DNA of 64,000 nucleotides from Methanosarcina flavescens (GTDB lineage Archaea > Halobacteriota > Methanosarcinia > Methanosarcinales > Methanosarcinaceae). A program made the translations under genes and the position numbers. Of the stretch, positions 43,903 to 52,117 are shown piece by piece; positions within the stretch are counted from its first letter, which is position 1; the number at the start of each line of letters is the position of its first letter. The notes under the pieces were generated by a model. The model saw only the letters and a list, made by a program, of their open reading frames with translations, did not search any database and had not been told where the DNA came from. Location: the NCBI RefSeq assembly GCF_001304615.2, contig NZ_CP032683.1:1736001-1800000 (forward strand), read 5' to 3'.

Positions 43903-44205
43903 TTCACATTTTTGAATCCTCAACAATACAGGATTCATAAACTCTGACACTAAGTTCTCTACAGCAAATTTTGCTGCCTTTATACTGATTTTTGAGAAAT
44001 TTTTGATTAGCTCATAAATGTAGGGCAACTCATTTATTATTTCTGGATTAAACTTCTCAGGGCATTCTGTAACAATAAGCTTTTTAAGGGTATTCTTTTG
44101 AGAACAGGACTTCTAAAGACACTTCGTAAATTTTCGGCTTTACCCATGAATTCATTCGGAAGTTTGTTCTCAAATATATTCTCTCCGGAATAAGAAGTAA
44201 CGCCC
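43903..44205 (-). pseudogene. Frameshifted remnant of an unidentified gene
   Basis: Two minus-strand frames join into one protein-like sequence: first SGENIFENKLPNEFMGKAENLRSVFRSPVLKR, then, after a frameshift near 44095, NTLKKLIVTECPEKFNPEIINELPYIYELIKNFSKISIKAAKFAVENLVSEFMNPVLLRIQKCERS and stop. An AGGAGGG lies just upstream near 44220 but no start codon is in frame. The amino-acid composition looks like a real helical protein. I do not recognise the family. Confidence 0.4.
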
Positions 44206-44336
44206 TCGGAATATTATTCCCTCCTATTTATAATTTTCTTTCTATCGTTATTAGTTTCCACATTGTACCGAAAAGGACGTAAGAAAGATTCACCTGAGCC
44301 TTATCTGGAAAATTTTTTTAGAAAAAACTTTTTCTT

Positions 44337-44359
44337 AAAAACTTTTGTCAAAAGTTTTT
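44337..44359. terminator. 10-bp A/T hairpin
   Basis: AAAAACTTTT and AAAAGTTTTT pair around GTC. It lies about 190 bases beyond the end of the RibD-like gene and is flanked by T-rich sequence on both strands; a terminator is possible. Confidence 0.35.
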
Positions 44360-44550
44360 GATTTTTCTCTCTTTCTTATGTAGAGGAGACCAGGTAGATT
44401 ATCCTGAAGCCTTTTTTACCAGGGCAAAGATGCCTCACAGGATCTCTTATTTATAAAGATAATCTTCGCTACTGTAGTGGGCTTAGTATTCAGGGTCACT
44501 TAGATCTGTTAAGTTTAAAGACCTGTACTAAAACCGCGTACTCAGTTATC

Positions 44551-45222
44551 TCATTCTTTCAAAACTTGGTAGACAAGGTGCACGTACTGCTTTTCTACAA
44601 TTTGATTTTTTAAGAGTTCAAGTCGTGTACCACTTTTCTCCAGGGTTCTGAAGAGATTTGTCCCGTTTCTTCCTGCAATCTCAGGTGTAATAATCAGGCT
44701 GATCTCTTCGACGAGCCCATGCTCGAGCAATATACTGTTTAGAACCCCACCACTGTCCGAAACTACAAGTTCGAACCCATACCTTTCGTTTGCAACTTCC
44801 AGTGCATGCCTGATATTTACGCGATCTGCGCCGGTCCGGATAAAGTCATAGTTCCTCTCTTTGAGGTAATTGATGTAGCCTTCAGGGGTCTTTTCCGAGA
44901 CGAGGACGATTACATCTTTGCTGTACTCGGAACGCCTGAAAACGTGCATTAATCCTTCAAGGATTCCTCTTGAGTCTGCAATCAACCAGTATGCTCTGGG
45001 ATCATCGGGCTGGATCTCAGGCTTCTTGAAATCCAATTCCTCTTCAGGCGGAATTATTTCACAGAAAAACTGGGTTCCGGTTCTTGCAGTGTTCGAACCG
45101 ACTATTATGGCATCGGGCTGATAACCGCTCAGGAGTTTATAGTGAACATCAAGATTTGCTTCGAAGCCTGTGGTGGAGCCATCGAGACTTATACTGTTGT
45201 GAATGATTAATTTCGGTATCAT
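44551..45222 (-). CDS. RibD C-terminal / dihydrofolate-reductase-fold protein
   Basis: A 223-residue reductase resembling 2,5-diamino-6-ribosylamino-pyrimidinone 5'-phosphate reductase of archaeal riboflavin and F420 precursor synthesis, or a paralogue. Family features are the N-terminal PKLIIHNSISLDGSTTGFEANLDVHY, the DAIIVGSNTART nucleotide site and the C-terminal SDSGGVLNSILLEHGLVEEISLIITPEIAG. The distance from the canonical enzyme is enough that another pteridine-like substrate is possible. It stands alone, divergent from the ABC exporter. The ATG at 45222 follows AGGAGATAAT. Confidence 0.8.
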   Translation of the reverse strand: MIPKLIIHNSISLDGSTTGFEANLDVHYKLLSGYQPDAIIVGSNTARTGTQFFCEIIPPEEELDFKKPEIQPDDPRAYWLIADSRGILEGLMHVFRRSEYSKDVIVLVSEKTPEGYINYLKERNYDFIRTGADRVNIRHALEVANERYGFELVVSDSGGVLNSILLEHGLVEEISLIITPEIAGRNGTNLFRTLEKSGTRLELLKNQIVEKQYVHLVYQVLKE

Positions 45223-45382
45223 ATTATCTCCTGAATTTCCTTATTTCTCTCTAGTTGAGTTCCATTAATCTCTTTAATGCCGGACAGTTACTTTAATTAA
45301 ATGGCGAATGAGCTTTTGCTTCCATTAGAGTTTTCAATAATATCGAATAAACTTATTTTATATTGGAATGTATTTAATCTGG

Positions 45383-46294
45383 ATGCATACTGTGGAATTT
45401 CAAAGCGTATCAAAGTCCTTCTCAGAAAAGAGCATCGTTAAAGATATTTCGTTTTCAATGAGGCGGGGTGAGATCTTCGGGCTACTTGGTCCAAACGGGG
45501 CAGGAAAGACAACACTTATCAGGCTTCTTCTTGACATTATCAGGCCGGACACCGGGGAAATAAATGTCTTTGGGAAACTCCTTAACCCGACTGCAAAGAA
45601 CAGGATAGGATATCTTCCTGAAGAAAGGGGACTGTACAGAAAAACAGAACTTCTGGATATGCTGGTCTATCTTGCACAACTTAAAGGCATGCCCAAAAAA
45701 CAGGCTCATTTAAACGCCGAATCCCTGCTTAAATCCCTGGATTTCTATCAATATAAGAACAAAAAAGTTGAAGAACTTTCCAAAGGGATGCAGCAGCAAA
45801 TTCAGTTTCTTTCTGCGATTATCCATGACCCTGAACTTATAATTCTTGACGAACCCTTTTCAGGGCTCGATCCCGTGAACACGAAGATCGTTAAAACTAA
45901 GATCCTGGACCTCAGGGCAGCAGGAAAAACAGTAATCCTTTCCACACACATGATGGAGCAGGCCCAGACCCTCTGCAACAGGATTCTTATGCTCAATAAA
46001 GGTAGGAGAGTACTTTACGGCACTGTGGAAGAAATCAGGAGGGAACATGGAAGGAACTCTCTGATTGTAGAGCTTGCAGAAAAAGAAGATTTGAACGCAA
46101 TTAGGGAAATTTCAGGTATAAAAAAAATAACAGAATCCGGAAAGTTGATTGAAATCTTTCCTGAGATGGGAATAAATGCACAGATCCTGCTTGAAGAACT
46201 TGTTCGGAGAACAAACATCCTCCGTTTTGAGCAGTCACTTCCTTCTTTGAATGATATCTTTATTGAGACTCTGGAGAGTGCTCTCAATGAGTAA
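45383..46294 (+). CDS. ABC transporter ATPase, NatA-like
   Basis: ATPase subunit of an ABC-2 type exporter. Walker A is LLGPNGAGKTTLIRLL, the signature is VEELSKGMQQQIQFL, Walker B is PELIILDEPFSGLDPVN and the switch is LSTHMME. The C-terminal 90 residues (LIVELAEKEDLNAIREISGIKKI...) form the accessory domain seen in NatA-like proteins. I use the ATG at 45383 (MHTVEFQ); another ATG lies five codons before. It overlaps the permease gene by 8 bases (ATGAGTAA), so the two are translated together. Substrate is unknown; sodium or a drug-like compound are usual guesses. Confidence 0.88.
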   Translation: MHTVEFQSVSKSFSEKSIVKDISFSMRRGEIFGLLGPNGAGKTTLIRLLLDIIRPDTGEINVFGKLLNPTAKNRIGYLPEERGLYRKTELLDMLVYLAQLKGMPKKQAHLNAESLLKSLDFYQYKNKKVEELSKGMQQQIQFLSAIIHDPELIILDEPFSGLDPVNTKIVKTKILDLRAAGKTVILSTHMMEQAQTLCNRILMLNKGRRVLYGTVEEIRREHGRNSLIVELAEKEDLNAIREISGIKKITESGKLIEIFPEMGINAQILLEELVRRTNILRFEQSLPSLNDIFIETLESALNE

Positions 46295-47540
46295 TTTTCC
46301 CGAAAAAACTTTCATTATTGCCAGGCACGAGTTCTTGAAGACAATCAAGCATAAAGAATTTCTTTTTATGACTTTCCTCTTTCCTCTCCTACTTACGGGG
46401 ATCAGTCTCCTTCCAGCAATAATCTCAGAAACGACTCCGGCTGAAGACCAGAAAGTAGGTTATATTGATATGACTGACACCTTCGAATTTCCGGAATCTG
46501 TCCGAAATGAAGGTATTTCTCTGAGACCTTCTGAAGCAGAAACCTCAGTTATTGAATTTGTAAAGTACAGTGAAATCTCCGAAGCGAGGCAGGCTTTACA
46601 GACGGGCCTGATTTCTTCTTATCTTATTATCCCCGAAAATTTTCTTGAGACCGGGACAATAGAACTGTATAGCCTCAAAAAAGAGGCGCCTGTGCCAGAC
46701 ATTGAACTGTCGGCCGAGCTCTCGGATATTGTTATTACCTCCCTCCTTAAGGACAAAGTTGATGAGCTCATTCTCAACAGAGTTCGGGATCCGGTTAACA
46801 TGAAGTTTTATAATGTAGGGGAAAATGGAGAACCTTCTGAACAAAGGCTTACCGAAATGTTTGCCAGCTTTGGACTTCCTATTCTTACAGCCTTTCTCCT
46901 CCTTTTCAGTATTTTCTCTTCATCCGGATTTCTGCTTCGTGGCGTTGCCGAGGAAAAAGAGAATCGAATAATCGAGATCCTGCTTTCCTCTGCTACCCCT
47001 TCCGAAATTCTTACAGGCAAAATCGCAGGCCTTGGTGCAGTCGGTCTCTTGCAGATTCTTATCTGGCTTGCGGCAATAGTGTTCGGAAGTGGGTATGCCC
47101 TTCCTGTAAATATCGAGCCTTTTACTCTCTTACTCGCTCTCATCTACTTCGTGTTTGGCTTCATCTTTTTTGCCAGTTTAATGGCAGGAATCGGGGCGAT
47201 AACGAGTTCTCTTCAGGAGAGCCAGCAAGTTGCAGGAATTTTGACGTTTACAGCCGCAACTCCTCTTATATTCATGCAGCCGCTCCTTACAAATCCAGAT
47301 AGTCCATTTTCAGTTTTTCTTTCCCTCTTTCCTCTTACCTCGCCAGTAGCCATGCTTGCCAGAATGGGGGTTACTGTTGTGCCTCTTTATCAGATCCTTG
47401 CCAGCATATTAATTCTATTCGTCTCGGTTCATGGAGTGATTCTGCTCTCCAGCCGGCTTTTCAGGGCTTACCTGCTGATGTATGGAAAAAGGCCTGAGCT
47501 GCGGGAAATCCTGAAAAATATTAAAGCAGGAAGCAAGTGA
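46287..47540 (+). CDS. ABC-2 type permease, NatB-like
   Basis: Membrane subunit of the same exporter, about 417 residues. One N-terminal membrane helix (FLFMTFLFPLLLTGISLLPAII) is followed by a large external domain (about residues 45-195) and five or six C-terminal helices containing the ABC-2 motif GVAEEKENRIIEILLSSATPSEILTGKIAG. The start ATG at 46287 overlaps the ATPase stop; an in-frame upstream extension is not protein-like. The external domain resembles the DUF-type segment of NatB/YhaP proteins. A stem-like GC drop follows the stop; no further gene belongs to the operon. Confidence 0.87.
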   Translation: MSNFPEKTFIIARHEFLKTIKHKEFLFMTFLFPLLLTGISLLPAIISETTPAEDQKVGYIDMTDTFEFPESVRNEGISLRPSEAETSVIEFVKYSEISEARQALQTGLISSYLIIPENFLETGTIELYSLKKEAPVPDIELSAELSDIVITSLLKDKVDELILNRVRDPVNMKFYNVGENGEPSEQRLTEMFASFGLPILTAFLLLFSIFSSSGFLLRGVAEEKENRIIEILLSSATPSEILTGKIAGLGAVGLLQILIWLAAIVFGSGYALPVNIEPFTLLLALIYFVFGFIFFASLMAGIGAITSSLQESQQVAGILTFTAATPLIFMQPLLTNPDSPFSVFLSLFPLTSPVAMLARMGVTVVPLYQILASILILFVSVHGVILLSSRLFRAYLLMYGKRPELREILKNIKAGSK

Positions 47541-48279
47541 TCAGATAAGCTTCGAGTACTCTAGATAGTATCGGAGCCTGCTCTAATTGAAAGAAAAAAG
47601 TCAAAGAATTATTAATGAAAGAAGAAACTCAAGAAACCGGACTCGCTGAAGACTGTTGAGAACAATGCCACAGGCTAATTGATTGGGTCCAATTCGCAGG
47701 ACAAAAAATCAGGTAAACGAGGTCTACTGATATAGACGTCTGACACTACATAAAGAATTAAATATTCTATCGTTAGTTTTTTATAATATTAGTTATATAC
47801 TTATAATTGGTTCATAAGGGAGTGCTATGAAATGAAGGAAAATGCCGGACAGCTTCAAAACTGATCCAGTAATGAACTTCGTTTACATAGAACCTTATGA
47901 ACCACCTCACTGATTTACCCAGCGCTTAAATCTATAAATTGTGTTTTTCTCAGGTTTTTATTTTCTGATTTTCATCTTTGCTGTATTTTATTCTTTGATT
48001 TTCATCTCTGATTCTCATCTCTAATCTCCATCTCTGATCTCCATCTCTGCTGTAAATCTAGCAATCTCTCTTTTCTACAGAGCTACCTGGCTACTTTATT
48101 TAGATATTCCGACCAATGTAGAGACCTTGAAAGCAAATCGAGAAATTATACTTACTTTCTCTTGCAAATTTCTTGAATCTGGCAAATGTTAGGATCAGGA
48201 ACTATTTTAACATTATATGGACGATTTTCAGGTATCTTAGATCATAATATAGAAGGTATAGAAGGAATGTGCCTAAGTT
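47541..48279. repeat. 739-base spacer with pyrimidine-rich short repeats at 47960-48055
   Basis: From about 47960 to 48055 the plus strand repeats variants of TCATCTCTGATTC (for example TTCATCTCTGATTC, CATCTCTAATCTC, CATCTCTGATCTC, CATCTCTGCTG). The purine-rich strand lies on the minus side. No gene is visible; a TATA-like element for the flavin reductase may lie at about 48205-48250. Confidence 0.4.
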
Positions 48280-49070
48280 ATGAGGATCCTGGTTATCATG
48301 GGAAGCCCGCGAAAAGGCAATACCTATAGAGCGGTAAAGAAAATTGAAGAATACATGCGGTCTATGGACAACGTTGAATTCGAATACCTGATGCTCAAAG
48401 ATGCATGCCTGTCGCAGTGTCGCGGCTGTTATGTCTGTCTTGCAAAGGGTGAAGAGTATTGTCCATTTAAAGATGGAGTTCCCCTTATCGAACAAAAGAT
48501 GCATGCCGCCGATGGCGTGATCTTTGCTTCACCTGTTTATGGTATGAATGTTTCTGCACTCATGAAAATCTTTGTTGACCGATTTTCTTATATTTTCCAC
48601 CGACCCCGTTTTTTGATAAAAAAGCTCTTCTTCTCTCCACTACAGGCGCTGTGGGTCTTAAGGAAGTTCTCGATTACCTTAAACTGGTAGCTGATATATG
48701 GGGTTTTGAGGTATCCCAAAGTATTGGTCTTATAACTCCCCCAGGTATGATCTCCAAAAAACAAGAGCAGGAAAATAACCGGAAACTTGAAAAAGCCGCA
48801 CTTGAGTTCTACAATTCCTTCCAGAAAAAACGGCGCTCTCCGGGACTTAAAGATGTACTGGTTTTTCGTGCGCAGAAGGCAAGTTTTGGCAAACCTGGGT
48901 ACACTGGTTCTGCTGATTATGCTTACTGGAAAGAAAAAGGCTGGCTCAACCCGGAAGCAAAGTATTACATGGATGTACCTGTTAATCCTGTTTACAATGC
49001 CATTGGCTGGATCTCTGAACAGATAATAAGAAGAAAAATGGAAAAAGAGATAGCTGAATTAGGAGAATAA
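48280..49070 (+). pseudogene. NAD(P)H-dependent FMN reductase family gene with a frameshift
   Basis: The flavodoxin-like start (MRILVIMGSPRKGNTYRAVKKIEEYM), CRGCYVCLAKGEEYCPFKD and ADGVIFASPVYGMNVSALMKIFVDRFSYIFHRPR run in one frame to about 48612. The rest (DKKALLLSTTGAVGLKEVLDYLKLVADIWGFEV...) is one base out, ending at 49070. The break is at a run of six T's (CCCGTTTTTTGAT); one more T, or a -1 slip there, restores a normal protein of about 263 residues. The clean distal frame suggests a recent mutation, a sequencing error or programmed frameshifting. The family reduces flavins or quinone-like compounds and often has Fe-S cysteines as here. Confidence 0.75.
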
Positions 49071-49295
49071 ACTCTTTCTTTTTTAAAATTCCTGTAGAGA
49101 TGTAGGATATAATATCCAAGGCTTTAAATTCAAGATTTTAATATAAAATCATCGTCTTATCTTTTTAAGAAATAATTTGTAATTTATTCTTTAAATACCT
49201 CAAGATACAATAAAAATACATTATTAATATTTAATTGTTTTTCGATTTTAAAACATTTCCTATGAAAATAACTTTTGTTAAGAAACAATTTTTCG

Positions 49296-49620
49296 TATAA
49301 TTAATTTAAAATAACAATCGGGACATTGTATAATATAACGGGAGCAAACAGGTCAAAGAAATGAGAAAATCGGTATGGTATGTGAGAAAAGCGCTATCCG
49401 GGAGGAGTTGATTCTACTCCGAGTATACTTGAGGGGGTATATCTTGGGAGACGGTGCAGATACAGAGAGAAATACAACTCTTTCTGGAGTTCCTCCTGTG
49501 TACGATAAAAATTGCCCGGAAGAGATTGATTCCATTCCGAAATAAAACTTGATGGGAGCATATATTTGGAGCGACTGTATCGGGGGCTACAGTAAGCAGG
49601 AATTAACTCTTCCGGCGTTC
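49296..49620 (+). ncRNA. Structured non-coding element, locus A (two tandem copies)
   Basis: Promoter-like TATAATTAATTTAAAATAA (49296-49314) is shared exactly with locus C. Copy A1 is closed by a 13-bp stem, CCGGGAGGAGTTG (49398-49410) with CAACTCTTTCTGG (49475-49487), and has a hairpin GTATAC / 8-nt loop TTGAGGGG / GTATAT (49423-49442). Copy A2 is closed by CCGGAAGAG (49516-49524) and CTCTTCCGG (49607-49615), and has hairpin ACTGTA / TCGGGGGC / TACAGT (49574-49593) after a TTGATGGG segment. The copies share order and loop sequences with loci B and C. Confidence 0.65.
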
Positions 49621-50161
49621 CTTCAATCTTTTGTCAATAATCTTTTTTCCAGTATTTAATTGATTCTAATTAATCAAACTCTGACCTGTAGTTAGAATTT
49701 GTGTGCTCTTTTATACTCTCAAGTTCCTTTTTAAAGTCTTGCTATGCCTGCACAGCTATAGCCTGCACAGCTAGCTATATACACATATAAGTAGACAGGC
49801 AAGTTCAAGAACTCTTTATTGTTTGGATTTTCTCTTCTTTCGATTTAATAAGAATAGATTCTTTCCTTACTTTTTAACTTTGTTTATTAATAAAAATAGT
49901 TCGAAATCCTTTATTTTTCTAAAGGCGCTACCCAGTATAAATGATTCTTCCGAGGAGATTTGTAAACGTATAATTTGATCTTTTTATGACCTCGTAAAAC
50001 AGGTCTATATAAGTAACTCTGCCAATAAAAACATTTTTCAGCCGTCTTTTAAGTTATATTTATTTCTTCGTTCTCTCCCATGAAAAGTTCCTCCATCGAT
50101 AATTTTATAAATCACTTGCTTATATGAATTTAACCGAAATAAATTATCTTGCTTAATTATC

Positions 50162-50183
50162 GATATGTAGGTCCTAACATATC
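50162..50183. promoter_or_regulatory. Distal operator-like site upstream of fmdE
   Basis: GATATGT and ACATATC are separated by exactly 8 bases. The core TATGT-N8-ACATA is the same as at the two sites closer to fmdE. Its centre is 164 bp from the next site, twice the 83-bp spacing between the other two. Confidence 0.4.
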
Positions 50184-50325
50184 CCTGAAATTCAGGTATG
50201 GGACTGTGTCCTGTTACTTTTGCCTCATGCTTGAAGTTTTGGGGAGTTGGATCTATTGACCCAGCCCTGTAAAATTGGCTGATTTTCCTGTCAAAAAATA
50301 ACTTAAGATATGTTGCTTCCACTCT

Positions 50326-50347
50326 GTTATGTTTACTTCTACATAAC
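50326..50347. promoter_or_regulatory. Middle operator site upstream of fmdE
   Basis: GTTATGT, 8-base spacer, ACATAAC: a perfect 7-bp inverted repeat of the same design as the promoter-proximal site and the modA site. Confidence 0.6.
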
Positions 50348-50389
50348 CTGATACATCGGACCCCTACACCTTTTGGCAAATTTTGCCCG

Positions 50390-50431
50390 AGTTTCCGTAT
50401 TTATCAGCGTTATGTCTGAACATACATAACG
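50390..50431 (+). promoter_or_regulatory. fmdE promoter with proximal operator
   Basis: A TATA-like CCGTATTTATC (about 50395-50405) is followed at 50408-50431 by CGTTATGT, 8 bases (CTGAACAT) and ACATAACG, a perfect 8-bp inverted repeat. The site covers the expected transcription start, which fits repression. The same sequence, with one change in the arm, lies at the modA promoter. Arms resemble ModE-type molybdate operators. Confidence 0.65.
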
Positions 50432-50446
50432 GTTAGATTCACGGCG

Positions 50447-51058
50447 GTGTCTACATTGCATAAAAATTCAGATGAAGAAAAACACCAGATGGGGACAATC
50501 CTGGAGCAAGTAACAGACCCTGAGTTGCTTTCCCAAATTGAAAGAGTAGTCTCCTTTCATGGTTTCCTTACCTCTGGGGCATTAATTGGCATTCAGATGC
50601 TCAATATTGCAAGGAGGGAGCTCGATATCCAGAATGGGGAGCGTATATACGTGACCTGCGAGACAAAAAGCTGCATGCCTGATCCGTTTCAAATCCTTGC
50701 GGGAGCCACCATTGGGAACAACGGATTGAAGATCAATAATCTGGGAAAAATGGCAGTTACGGTAAACAAACAGGCGCCTGAAGGAGTGCACAGCATTAAA
50801 GGCATCCGAATAATCCTCGATCCTGAGAAGACTAAAGCCTATCCTAAACTCCATGCCTGGTACCTTAATACTGAAAAATTTCCTCATGTAGAAATTGTGC
50901 CTATCCTCCTAGATGCAGGGGAAAAAGTGTATTCCTGGAAACTTGTAGATATAGAAGTTCCAGTCCGGCAGAAAAAGCGTATACAGTGCTGTAAAAATTG
51001 CAATGAAATGTTCGTTCAGCATGACAATGAACTGTTGTGCGGCGCATGCACAGAATAA
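50447..51058 (+). CDS. fmdE: Formylmethanofuran dehydrogenase subunit E
   Basis: FmdE family protein of 203 residues, first gene of the fmdEFACDB operon. The N-terminal FmdE domain includes SFHGFLTSGALIGIQMLNIARREL and the cysteine motif VTCETKSCMPDPFQILAGATIGN; the C-terminus is a zinc finger, CCKNCNEMFVQHDNELLCGAC. The exact role in the enzyme is unclear, although fmdE is always linked to it. The start is GTG at 50447, about 20 bases after the expected transcription start; an ATG at 50489 is possible. Expression is probably controlled by the operator at 50408-50431. Confidence 0.92.
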   Translation: MSTLHKNSDEEKHQMGTILEQVTDPELLSQIERVVSFHGFLTSGALIGIQMLNIARRELDIQNGERIYVTCETKSCMPDPFQILAGATIGNNGLKINNLGKMAVTVNKQAPEGVHSIKGIRIILDPEKTKAYPKLHAWYLNTEKFPHVEIVPILLDAGEKVYSWKLVDIEVPVRQKKRIQCCKNCNEMFVQHDNELLCGACTE

Positions 51059-51076
51059 CATTAAGAGGTAAACGAA

Positions 51077-52117
51077 ATGCAAGATGATATGCGATTGTCT
51101 GTCTTTGCCGAAAAAAAAGACAAGCAGCTGGTCTACAAGCCTGAAAAATGCATTGGCTGCGGGACCTGCGTACAGGCATGCCCTAAAGGTAATTTGTCTG
51201 TGGGAGCTGTGGGAGCTATAAAAAGAGGGTTGCTGGATGCGGATTTCCTCGAAGTAAAGAAAAGTGAAGAGTGCCTTGTCTGTGGGATTTGTGCGAAAGT
51301 TTGCCCCACAGGCGCTCTTGAGTTGAAACAGGAAGGAAAATCCCTCACTGACATGTCCTACCTTTTCAGGGCAATGAAACCGACGTCAGTAAATGAAAGC
51401 TGCGTCCACTGCGGACTTTGTGAGGATATTTGTCCCAGAGGCTGTATTGAAATAAAACGTGAAATTTCAGAGGATGGACATCTGAAGCTGGTCGGAAGGA
51501 CCCATATTGATTTGGATTGTTGTGTCCACTGTGGCTGGTGCGCTGCGGTGTGCCCTGTGAATGCAATTTCTGTGGAAAAGCCCTTTGAGGGCCGCTGGAT
51601 AAGGGATGAGAATATCTGTCAGACCTGCCATACCTGTGTGGAAGTCTGTCCTGCAAATGCCATTTTCAATAAAAAGGCTAAGCCTGGAGAAAGAGTTGAA
51701 AAAATAAGTCACCGTCCTGATGCTTGCATTTACTGCGGGGCATGTGCAGTTTCCTGCCCTGTTAACGCAATTGATGTCAGAAAAACTGCAATTCTCCCGA
51801 ATGTTGAGAAAAAGACAGTTCTTGAGAAAAAGTTGCTTGAAACTCCTGTTCCTGAGGCTCTGCTCCGCACCTGCCTGGAAACGGATGAAAACGCATGTCT
51901 GGGCTGTGGGAATTGTGTTATCGTCTGTCCAGTAAATGCTCTCAATAGCCATGAACTTGCTGCAGGGTACCTGAACGATATGGACGAGAAAACCCTTCTT
52001 GAGGTTAAGAACGGGAGGATTTCGGTAGTAGACCAGGACTGCTGCGGAGCAGATGGAGCCTGTGCCCTCATATGCCCTGTTGATGCGATCCGGCTTGTAA
52101 AAAGAGAGGTGGAATAA
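51077..52117 (+). CDS. fmdF: Formylmethanofuran dehydrogenase subunit F (polyferredoxin)
   Basis: A 346-residue polyferredoxin that passes electrons to or from the dehydrogenase. Eight cysteine groups can be counted, starting with CIGCGTCVQACP, CLVCGICAKVCP and CVHCGLCEDICP and ending with CLGCGNCVIVCP and CCGADGACALICP, so up to eight [4Fe-4S] clusters. It follows fmdE by 18 bases, with an AAGAGG ribosome site, and is followed at once by fmdA. No membrane segment is seen, so it acts in the cytosol. Confidence 0.95.
   Translation: MQDDMRLSVFAEKKDKQLVYKPEKCIGCGTCVQACPKGNLSVGAVGAIKRGLLDADFLEVKKSEECLVCGICAKVCPTGALELKQEGKSLTDMSYLFRAMKPTSVNESCVHCGLCEDICPRGCIEIKREISEDGHLKLVGRTHIDLDCCVHCGWCAAVCPVNAISVEKPFEGRWIRDENICQTCHTCVEVCPANAIFNKKAKPGERVEKISHRPDACIYCGACAVSCPVNAIDVRKTAILPNVEKKTVLEKKLLETPVPEALLRTCLETDENACLGCGNCVIVCPVNALNSHELAAGYLNDMDEKTLLEVKNGRISVVDQDCCGADGACALICPVDAIRLVKREVE

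Larger units (their letters stand above)
43564..44550. other. ~1 kb spacer with gene remnant and AT-rich hairpin
   Basis: Holds a minus-strand pseudogene-like remnant (43903-44205) and a hairpin at 44337-44359. The remainder is AT-rich; promoter elements for the third Msr-like gene should lie at 43564-43750, but I cannot choose one TATA box among several. Confidence 0.3.
49071..50446. other. 1.4-kb non-coding region before fmdE
   Basis: Contains the tandem non-coding element (49241-49620) and three operator-like sites (50162-50183, 50326-50347, 50408-50431). The middle, 49640-50150, is AT-rich with short repeats such as TATAGCCTGCACAGCTA (49757-49773) and no supported gene. A 113-codon minus frame at 50038-50379 lacks recognisable homology and would cover two operator sites; it is not called. 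Confidence 0.4.

Noticed and set aside
50038-50379. 113-codon minus-strand frame upstream of fmdE
   Set aside because: No recognisable family, mixed composition, and it would cover two of the operator-like inverted repeats. More likely chance.
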